This document shows, piece by piece, positions 29,210 through 38,235 of a stretch of DNA of 38,235 bases. The first letter of the stretch is position 1. Each line of letters begins with the position of its first letter. The position numbers and the translations under genes were made by a program. Source of the DNA: Guillardia theta CCMP2712 (taxonomy: Eukaryota > Cryptophyceae > Pyrenomonadales > Geminigeraceae); contig NW_005434588.1 of assembly GCF_000315625.1 (NCBI RefSeq), forward strand, positions 139,729 to 177,963, given 5' to 3'. The notes under the pieces are model-generated. The model had not been told where the DNA came from. It saw nothing but the letters and a program-made list of their open reading frames with translations, and did no database searches.

Positions 29210-31041
29210 GAGGTGAGCGAGGGCGAGGGAAGTGGAGGAGAGAGGGAGGGAGGGAGGGAGTGAACGAAAGTGAGAGGTGGAGGAAAGCAGTGGGAGAGAA
29301 GGGAGGGGGTCCGGCCCAAGTCCAGCTGCCTGACTGACCTTTTCCTTTAACTGCAGTGACCCGCTGCCATCAACTTGTTTTGTACTTTAAGAGTAGAGGG
29401 TGGAAGAAGAGGCTAGCAAGTCGTCCTGACTCGATTTGAAAACAATCACGAGAATTAAATTTTGAGCTCCTCACTCTTCTCCCCTCCCGTCTGCCATCTC
29501 TCCTGCACTCCTCTTCTCTCTCTTTGCTCCCTCCCTTCCTCGCTTCTCCTCTCCTCCCCTCTCCCTCCTTCTCTCCCCTTTCTCCTCTTCCCCCTCTTCT
29601 TTCCCTCTCCCTCTCCGATACATTCCCCCCTCCCTCCCCACACGTCCCTCCATTCTTTTTCACTTCTTCCTGTCTGCTCGTATGTGCAATCTCCTTCCTC
29701 TTCCTTCCTCTCTGCCCTTTTCATCTCCCATTGCTCGCTTATTTCCTCCTGCACACGCTCCTCCTCATGGTACGAAAGTGCTGATGTTATTACGATCTAC
29801 AGGGTTGCTTCTATTTCTCTGTGTACAAGAAACTTTTCGGATGCAGCCTAAAGTTGTTCGAGGTGCCCGCAGCTTTTTCCGAAGCCTGTTGACCTCTCAG
29901 CACTCCTCCCCTCCCAGCAAGACAAGCACCAGCTGCAGCTGAGCTGGAGGGATGGTCGGCGAGAGAGCAGGCGAGTTCCCAGCCGATTTCAGGCCCATCC
30001 AAGAGCTGGGGAGATGGTGAGTTTAGCGCAAGATCATAAGAGATTTCTCACGGGGATGGAAACTGCGCCTTGATGGCTGCGAACATGCTAGGAGATGTGG
30101 AAGAAGCAAGAGAGGTTCCGACATCTGACACTCGTCACGAGGAGGAGAGGAGGAGAGGAGGAGAGGAGGAGAGGAGGAGAGGAGGAGAGGAGGAGAGGAG
30201 GAGAGGAGGAGAGGAGGAGAGGAGGAGAGAAGGAGAGGAGGAGGATCAGGGGCAGGACGCTGACATACCCGACGGGAAAGTCATTCCTTGCCTCTGAGCA
30301 GGAGCTGAAGTATCGTTTTCAGTCTGACGATCGACGTCTCGCAAGCTGGGATGGGACAAGTATTGCTGCAGGCAGCGATCAGCTGCTTGCAATCAGCGCA
30401 GCTCACCTTACGTTCACTTCACCAGATGAGCTCGGGGTCTGTTCACTGGTCAGAGTAGCGCAAGGAATCAGTGCAGCAGGGCTCACGTAGGAAGGAGGAG
30501 ATCTGTCGAACTGTGAGTGGTATGAGTCGAACGAGTACTCCGTCCTGTTGCACAACAACTTTCAGCTTCTGAGTTTGAGGGGTCGCCCAGTCACCGTTCA
30601 AGGTTCAGTGAGTTGTGAGAGTCGTAAGACGTGTACCCCATCTTGCTAGTCACGCTGCCCCAGTCTATCGCCACCCTGATCCTCCTATTACAAACTTCGA
30701 GCAAGCGCTGGGAACAGACCTTGCGTCTTGACTGATATCACTCTCAGAATTGCTGATGTCCCGCTCGCTCAAGATTTTGGGTGGAGGGAGGAAGCTCTCG
30801 TTCAAGGATGGGTCCACCGAGCTCGGCTCCTGCAGCTCCTCAGTTGCAACTCGAGAGAAAGAGGAGACAAGGACGCACATCTTTGTGTTCTAACATCCCA
30901 AGACCAAAGGTCTGTACAGAAGAATACTTCTTCCTCCCGTCCTGTTGCCTCATCATCAGGGCCTTGAAGAGTTGATATCATCAACGGAGGGAACCTGCAA
31001 GGCTCTATTCCGCTGATCGTCTATCCATGACTCCCCCGTAA
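29210..31041. other. No confident gene
   Basis: The interval is pyrimidine-rich at 29465-29780 and purine-rich at 29216-29320 and 30140-30245. Short open segments at 29800-29900 (for example GCFYFSVYKKLFGCSLKLFE, plus strand) and 29930-30020 look protein-like, but I could not connect them into a gene with consistent phases. Sequence 30480-31041 shows nothing recognisable. A small unrecognised gene here cannot be excluded. Confidence 0.4.
30143..30240. repeat. 8-bp minisatellite (AGGAGAGG)n
   Basis: About eleven tandem copies of AGGAGAGG. Period eight keeps three frames open and yields an artefactual Arg/Glu/Gly-rich repeat peptide. Confidence 0.88.
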
Positions 31042-33809
31042 TCATGTCGTCATCCTTTCTGCCTGAAGGTTGTTGACTTGGGTTTTGCATTGGAACTTTG
31101 CTCTCAGAGTTTTCATGTCCTTCTATCATGCTGACAACGGGCCTCTGAACAAGAAGCAGCTCAGAAAATATGCTTGCAATTCCACTTGATGTTACCTGCA
31201 GCCCTTGAGGGGTTCTGTTGTCTCTCCTGAAAGAAAAACGTCAAACTCCTGCTTGACACCCTTGGCATCTCTCACATTTTTTGACTGCGGAGAAGATTCA
31301 CTTTCTCTGGGGAAAAATCCTCTTGGTGGCCCAAAAGCTCTACGGAACGACAAGTGAGATCATGTAGAGACTCAAGCCTCGCCTCGCCTTCGCTTCTCTG
31401 CATCCTTTCTATTCGCTCTTCTTCCTCTTCGATCGCAGCTGCTTTTGCTAGACTGTTCCAACCGTTCAGCCAACGCAGTCATGAACATCCCAGCAGCACC
31501 TCAGCTGTAGCTGTCTCGTGTACAAGGGTCTTCGCCAGTTTGCGAGCACGAGCTTCAGGTACTGGATCGCGATAGTGACGGTGAGACTCTCGACGTTCTC
31601 GTCGCATGTCATGATCTGCAACAAGAGTCACTGTTGACATCTCGAGCCCTCGCTGACCTTGTTCTGAAGGAACTCGTTGTCGTGCTTCAGCCTCCTGACT
31701 TCTTGCAGGCATGTGCTTGCTGGTGCACCACTCAGTCAATCAAGGCGCAGGGCCCGCCAGCCGACATTCACCTATCCATTCAGAATCTGGATGTGCATTC
31801 AAGAGGCTATGCCATACGCTTCGCAGCTTGTATAATTCGCCATCTTTCTTCGAGACTATTCTCAGAAGTCTTGCGATTTGCTTGTCCTAGGATGAGAAGA
31901 TGGTAAAACGTTTGACTCGTCTATGTTCCATGTTTCTGCAACCTTTACTTTCTTCGCTTCAAGAACCTCTTTTTCGAAGTCAGAAGTAATTTCCTACCGA
32001 AAGGTTCAGTTTCAGTCACGATTGACTCATGGTGTACCTGGAGTTTGAGAGGGAATTCTTTCGTGTGCAAGTAGATCTGTTTGCGGTACCTCTCATTCTC
32101 GGTGAGTAACCCCTCGTTCTGGGCTTCTAGAGTCTGAATTCTTTGCGCTGAAGTCAATCGAGTCAAACCTTGCACGAACTTCTCAAATCCAATGGAATAC
32201 TTACACAAACGTTTCTCCGTGGCCTCCTTGGTAACAATCAAATCCTGACAAAAACAAATCTATGAATTCTTGTTTTCCATCGAACTCTGAATGTTTCTGA
32301 CCTTCACCATTTGTAGTGCAAACTCCAAGTCCTGTACATGGTTGGTGAGACTACCGCTTGTGATAGATACCACGGATGTCTTCAAAGCTCACCTCCTGAA
32401 CTACGCTCAGATCGGATGAAGCTCTCTCAATGTTTTTAAACTTCCAAGTTGTCACTCAAGCAGCCGTTTGAATCAGAGCATCTCTCACCAACTCATGTAC
32501 AACATTGGACAAGACGGTGTTATGCATCTTCAATTGCTTGCCAACCTACAAACATCTGAGATCTTGTTGATGATGCAAACGCTTCATGGACCTCTTGTAA
32601 CTTCCGAATATCTTTATCTTTTTCCTGATTTTCGCTAATCAAGACCGCAATCTTCTGCCCCATTCTCTGATTGCTTTCAGAGATTTCGTTCATTTCATCT
32701 TTCAGACTGTAACAAGATCTCATCAAAGTCGTCCACGAATGCAACACAAAGTCATCGACCTTGCTATTTCATTTGAGAATTCTGTCTCTTGCTTTTCGTA
32801 TTCATGAAGTACAACCTTGGAATCGAAGAAGTCCGCTTTGATCTGGCACAGAATAGCGTCATCTGTCAATATTGCGCTTGGATTGAAGCAAACAACACCT
32901 TTTCCAATTCAGCTGCAAGATATTTGTTTTCGTGCTTTTGAGTTAGAAGTTCCTCCTTTACAGAATCATGGTCGACGAGACTCTTCTCTAATCTTTCCTT
33001 CTCTTCCTTCAGCTGATGTATTCGCTCTTGCATTGCTTCGTCGTCTGCTTGTTTTTCCCTTTCCAACGTCTCGATCGTCTCATTTAGTTGCTTGATTTCA
33101 TTGTCTTTCGCGGTGTTTGACTTTCTGCAGAATTTCATCACGGTGAGCAAGGAAAGCATCTGCAAACCTCAAGGCGATGATTTCTTGACATGTAACTTTC
33201 AACTGCTGCTGCATGACATTGAGCTCCTTTTGGGCGGCATTGTCCACTTGGGTGGTCGAACGAGGTGTAGGGTAAACATCCAGCCCTTGCACGAGTCAGG
33301 CAGCTAAACTCCCCAAGCAATCACCTACCAGATTTGTTTCTCATGTTTTTACGCAAGTCTTTGAGCTCTTGTTCGATTCTTTCCTTGTCCTTCATCAAGG
33401 ACAGATTCTCCGAGACCATCTCTTCGTACATGATCTGAGAAACCTTCAACCTGTTATGAAGTGACCTCAGTCTGTCCTTCACTCTCTGCTCTGAGCCCTC
33501 CATCGACATCTCAGTCTGATTCGGAACCTCGTGCTCTGGCACCAGCATCTTTGATGTGTATGTCTTTTCCAGCACATCTACATCCAGACTTGGTTCGTTG
33601 TCGACCCTCCTCACACTTCCCTTCTCGACTTCTCTCCCACCATTCTGATGCACCTTCTCGTTTTCATGCTGCTCGTCGCCTGGAGAACCATTGGCAGGCG
33701 CATGGATGAATGAAAGCTCTGACGCTTGGAAAGAGGTCGAAGGGGACAAGAGATTGAAGTCTTGCTTCCCGGGAGAAGGAGAATGGTGTTGAGATACCGG
33801 GGTCTGCAT
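31042..33809 (-). CDS. Coiled-coil protein, function unknown (16 exons)
   Basis: Minus-strand exons in transcript order: 33809-33329, 33285-33168, 33124-32899, 32842-32760, 32706-32592, 32545-32489, 32440-32393, 32331-32302, 32244-32038, 31993-31949, 31886-31772, 31701-31658, 31615-31500, 31452-31276, 31226-31196, 31119-31042. Every junction keeps phase, giving 656 residues. The first ~100 residues are Ser/Pro/Glu-rich and disordered. Most of the rest is heptad-like coiled coil (LRSLHNRLKVSQIMYEEMVS, NETIETLEREKQADDEAMQE, RIHQLKEEKERLEKSLVDHD, MNEISESNQRMGQKIAVLIS). A more globular, acidic C-terminal part includes AAAIEEEERIERMQRSEGEA. There is no membrane segment. It resembles cytoskeletal, basal-body or ciliary scaffolds in style only; I recognise no family. 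The ATG at 33807-33809 is the first in this frame, and the frame is open upstream, so a longer N-terminus is possible. Confidence 0.68.
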
Positions 33810-34496
33810 GCCAACTGTGTCTTCTCCTTCTCCGTGAAGAATTTTGTTGGGTTGCGGTGAAATTCGAAGAGGGAACTGGACTGGAGAGCTTGCAGAAGGA
33901 GGGGAGAGAGGGGAGCTAGAGGAAGCAGCGGCAGGGGAGCGGGAGAGGAGGGAGGGAGGAACGGAGGAGACGCCTGCAGCATGTCGATCCGCGACTGCAA
34001 GGAGGACAACGAAGCCATGAAAGCAGCAGGGGAGGGGGGGGGCGGGCCGATGTGAGGGAATCCAGCCGGTACTAGCGAATACCCGCCCAAGTCACTACTA
34101 TGGAGGGGGTAGGGGTGATGACCCATCGTGACCCAGATGAAATGAGGGGTATTTCGTGAGGAATGGAGGGGTATATAATGGACTACCTGGGTCATATATA
34201 TATAACAGGGGGGTGGGGTGGGTGGTATTGGAAATCCCGAAGTCACAGTCCTTCTGGTCCTCATCCCCACTCATTCCCCTCTCAGTCTCTGAGCCTCCTG
34301 CTGAGCCTCAGCGGAGGAGTACTACGCCCGGGCCTGCTACGGCCCAGCTACGGCCGGGCAGACTACCGGGCCTCAGTCAGTCCGAATACCGCGGCCAGCT
34401 AAACGATTACTGTTACTTCTTTACTCAAAGTTAATTCAAAAATCAGTATGAGGACATTCAGGCTAGTACACAAGTTGCCATTTCAACACTCGTCAC
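33810..34496. other. No gene seen between two minus-strand genes
   Basis: This holds the likely promoter/5' region of the coiled-coil gene (open but without a usable ATG in frame to about 34020), a GGGGTA-rich patch (34080-34200, including a short TATATA run) and a GC-rich segment. An 18-bp word at 34417-34434 is the reverse complement of 12392-12409. Confidence 0.5.
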
Positions 34497-37400
34497 CTAC
34501 CTCCTAGCCCTGACCGTAACTCGAGCCCCGCTCGGCTTCAGCGTCATGGCGAAAATTTGTGTCGGCTCCTGGTAGACGATAAAGGATGTGAGAAGCGGCA
34601 GGAAGCTGATGAGCCGGAGAGGAGACAGAAGGCAAAGGGCAGAGGGCAAGGGGCAACTTTCAAGAGGAGAACAACCTTGACGAGGGTGAACTCGTATTTC
34701 TGGAGCATGTAGGCAAGCACCTGCCACGTCATCAGCGACCAGACTCTTCGACGTCAAACACCCGGACCAGCTTGAGCTCCAACATCGCCAGGTTCTCCCC
34801 TATGCACCTACGGAGACGACTCAGGGACTCTTCCTCCCATCGTGTGAAAAGGAGGAGGAAGAGGTGGTGGTGGTGGTGATGGTGTTGTTGTTGTTGGAGG
34901 AGAGAACCTTCGTAACCCCTTGCTAAATGGACGGAAAATCTTCTTCAACTGCCTTCATGTCAAGGTCGGGGGGTCAAGGTCGGGGACTCGCCTGCTGAAT
35001 CTCGGGATCCGTCTCGAACCACCTGGGGGTCAGGTGGAGGTGAGATGAGGAGGGAGGGAAAGAGATGGGGTCACCTCTCTGGGATGAACTCGTCCGGTCG
35101 TGAGATTCCTGCGATCAAGAATCGAGGATCAAGAGGATGGAGGAGGGAGGAGGAAGGAGGAAAAGGAAGGTAGGGAGGAGGGAGGAGGGAAGAAAGAGAG
35201 ACGAGACAGTTGAAAGGAAGTAGAGAGGGAGAAGGGAGGGAGCAGCGAAGCAAGGAGGGGGGAGGGAGGCGATGGAGGCGGGTAGAATGTAGAGGACCAT
35301 GGCGGTGGAGCGAGTAGTTCGAAATTGCACAGACGGAGCCTTTAGGGATGACAACTGTCACGACGTCAAGCTTGATATCAGGGGGTTGCTCATGAAGACA
35401 TTTGCCAAAATCCAAGTCGGCGATGGCGACGCGGATCGACGAGGTAGGAGCAACCTGTGGGGATTTGTAAGGCTGGAAGGAGGAGGGGGAGAGGAGAGAA
35501 GAAGGAGTAGTAGGAGGAGGAGGAGGTGGAGACGGAAGGGCAGGGGCAGGGGCAGGGGAAGGACCAGGGTGAAGATGAGTACGAGGAAGACGAGGGGGAG
35601 CGGGAGCAGGCAGGCAGGGGAAGTAGAAGGAGAAGGGGAAGGACAGACCGGATGTAACCGCATCCCTTCCTTGACTACACAGTCAAGGTAGTGCAGCGAG
35701 CTTTGAGGCACGACGATTACGACGAAGATGACAATGACAATGACAATGATTGATGTGTTGTCGGAAAAGGTGAAGGAGGAGAGAAATTCAGGATGAGGAA
35801 TGGGATGAGTGGAAAAATGGTTCACAGTGGGGAGGAGTGAATAGTGAGGAGGATGAGGATGAGGATGACAGGAGCAAACCAGGGAGGCAGGAGGAACGGG
35901 AAAATAAGCGAAAGATTGAGATGTCAGTCACCGGTCACAGAACAGCAGAGGTCGAGGTCTCACCTCAGCTTCTCCTTGTGCATGAAACCGTTCTCGGGGT
36001 TCGCTTTGTTGAGCTCCTCCTGAAGGAGACTGGTTGAGAGGAGGAAGACAGGAGGAGATCGAGCAGACAAGGAGGAAGGAGAGGAGGAGAGCGGGGGAGG
36101 AGTGAGGGAGGAGGAGCAAGAGACGAGGAGCGGGAGAAGAGAAGTAGGAAGGAGAAGAGACGGGCTGGAGGGTCTAGCGAGAAAGTTGATCCTCACCACC
36201 ACCAAGGAGGCGACTCGAGGGTTTTTCGCCACCTCGACGAGAATCCAGCTGAGCTGAGAAGCGCAAAGTAGCGATCAGCCACGAGCTCGGGGACTGCAGG
36301 AAGGATGATCACGCTGAATGCGGTGGTGTCGTGGCCGGCCAGGAGAAAGATCATGACGTCGGTGCATCGCTCCCTGCCAGCACACGAGGGTCATGCTGCC
36401 GTTTCAAGAGCTGCAACTGCCGTTGCCTGCTCGAGTAGTAGGGGGCCCGCACGAGATGGCCTGCGGGCAGTCAAAACTTTCCTCGCTGATCCCAAAGCAC
36501 CCCACCTATGATAGAGTGATCGTCTCTCTTGGTCCCGGATTTGCTGAACTTGTCCAAAATTTTCTTGCCATCACATGTCAGGTCGGAGTGCGATCGGACC
36601 TACAGTAGCACCATCCCGATATCAGCGATGTGTTTACGCGCCTCCAGGCTTTCTCTCATTGATTTGCTGAAATATGACAAAAACGAAATCTGTGGCCCAA
36701 TCTGCAGCACCAATCAGGTGACATTGCGGTCTGAGGATCATACACATAAACAATGTCTCTTACGTAATTTCTCGTTCTCTCGCGTATCACTGTCTGAAAG
36801 GCTCGAAGAAACTTCGTTCCATCAGCTTTATCTCCACCGAACACCTGGAAGTTTGCTGAGTTCATAAAACATCATAACCTTGCGCGTTTGGTATCAATCA
36901 CCTCGTCCAAACTATTGAGATCAAAATCAAACATACTGGAGCAGATAAAGTCCAGCGTCAATCTCAACTGATCACGAACAAAGCTTTCATCAGCAACTCA
37001 TGACATAACACCAATCTCTTCATGATCACCAGAAACTCGCTCAGATCCATATCCTGCCCCAACTCATCATACTTGTCCAGGCAAAGCTTTGCCTTCTTCA
37101 TCGTTCTATCAAGGCACTCCAGCTTCTCCGACAGGTAGTTGGTAGCAAACGCTGGAGCCATAGCCTTTCTCGCCCAGTACCAGCCGTTGACAGGCCCTTC
37201 GCTGTATGTTGCCTTGCTGATCATGGAGGGAGTAGGAAGGAACGACTCAAAGAAGCTCTGGTAGACAGGAAGGAATTTGTCTGATTCTGGAATGTTCTTC
37301 TGCGGATCCCCCTCCGTGACAACTTTGGCGACGTCTGGGTCTGAGATGACAACGAGAAGTCTGGGTATGACGAAAGGTATAATGATCACTGGGCCGTACT

Positions 37401-37705
37401 TCTTGAAGTACTCATATTGCTGCGTGACATGTCATGTGCTGATCTATACAAGATCATCTGCAAGAGCTTACATAGAGTGGAAATCGAGCTTCCTTGCTCA
37501 GATGCCGCAGCGATTCAAACCTTCCCACAGGCACCACAGGAGGAAGATTGTACCTGTGGGGAAATAGAATGAACCTGCCTTGCCCGAAAACAATCCATCT
37601 GCCAATCTGCAAGATTTTCCAACTTGCGTATGCAACGAGAGTCGTTGAGAGTAATCTCACTATCTTGACGCTCGTCCTTGAGTCGCCGAGGACAAGTTGC
37701 AACAT
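34497..37705 (-). CDS. Cytochrome P450 monooxygenase (17 exons)
   Basis: Haem-thiolate monooxygenase, probably anchored to the ER or another membrane. Minus-strand exons in order: 37705-37472, 37419-37012, 36967-36902, 36844-36711, 36666-36612, 36563-36478, 36373-36313, 36253-36197, 36019-35964, 35700-35649, 35454-35298, 35108-35075, 35022-34992, 34948-34908, 34807-34768, 34720-34676, 34568-34497, giving 542 residues. An N-terminal hydrophobic segment (VRLLSTTLVAYASWKIL) is the likely anchor. Signatures: I-helix AGHDTT (340-345), K-helix EGMR (397-400), PDEFIPERW, and the haem loop FSKGLRRCIG with Cys492 as ligand, followed by ENLAMLEL. The Pro usually found after LHRH is Gly here. Intron 34949-34991 has a GC donor. 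The donor at 36477 (GTTTTG) is weak but required by phase. Substrate unknown; I do not assign a CYP family. Confidence 0.93.

Positions 37706-38235
<530 letters not shown>

Noticed and set aside
33611-34270. Minus-strand frame beginning MASLSSLQSRIDML as the start of the coiled-coil gene
   Set aside because: It is in a different frame from the supported exon, and I found no phase-consistent splice that joins the two.

Overview
This is a nuclear-type eukaryotic window. Genes are split by many short introns (mostly 42-62 nt, GT-AG), the intergenic DNA is full of GGA/TCC and pentanucleotide repeats, and there are no bacterial-style operons. A chlorophyll-binding antenna gene has a leader ending in an Ala-Phe-Ala-Pro motif, as in plastids of red-algal origin surrounded by extra membranes. 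With an ARL6/BBS3 GTPase and RWP-RK proteins, this suggests a flagellated chromist alga, most likely a cryptophyte such as Guillardia. The organism is an inference. All exon boundaries were read by eye from reading phase and splice signals.

Layout. 1-2038: simple repeats, no gene. 2039-4198 (minus): an eight-exon gene for an unrecognised protein with a signal peptide and an acidic, poly-proline middle. 4490-8115 (plus): one 53-nt intron joins a zinc-ribbon exon to a very long exon, giving a 1190-residue protein whose spaced D, D, HLLKN and E motifs resemble P-element/THAP9-type transposases. This is the most unusual locus. 9057-10484 (plus): acidic, serine-rich exons of unknown function.

11176-18430: a tandem array. 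Three near-identical copies of a 126-127 residue RWP-RK domain protein (putative transcription factor) each follow a copy of a short arginine-rich reading frame, and the first two copies are followed by a conserved ~0.65 kb non-coding block. One arginine-rich copy is truncated, and one unit carries a 26-bp minisatellite.

19894-24388 (plus): a RAD16-like SNF2 helicase with a RING finger, a Tudor-like N-terminus, an apparent one-base frameshift and a 486-base assembly gap across the core. 24580-25687 (minus): chlorophyll a/c antenna protein, first exon not certain. 25688-28512: no convincing gene, but TACCCC-rich repeats and a perfect inverted repeat. 28513-29209 (plus): ARL6/BBS3. 31042-33809 (minus): a 16-exon coiled-coil protein. 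34497-37705 (minus): a 17-exon cytochrome P450 with all signature motifs and one GC-AG intron. 37706-38235: triplet repeats.

The genes do not form a common pathway. They look like independent transcription units (DNA repair, light harvesting, ciliary trafficking, oxidative metabolism) around one mobile-element-like gene and one recently amplified regulator array.
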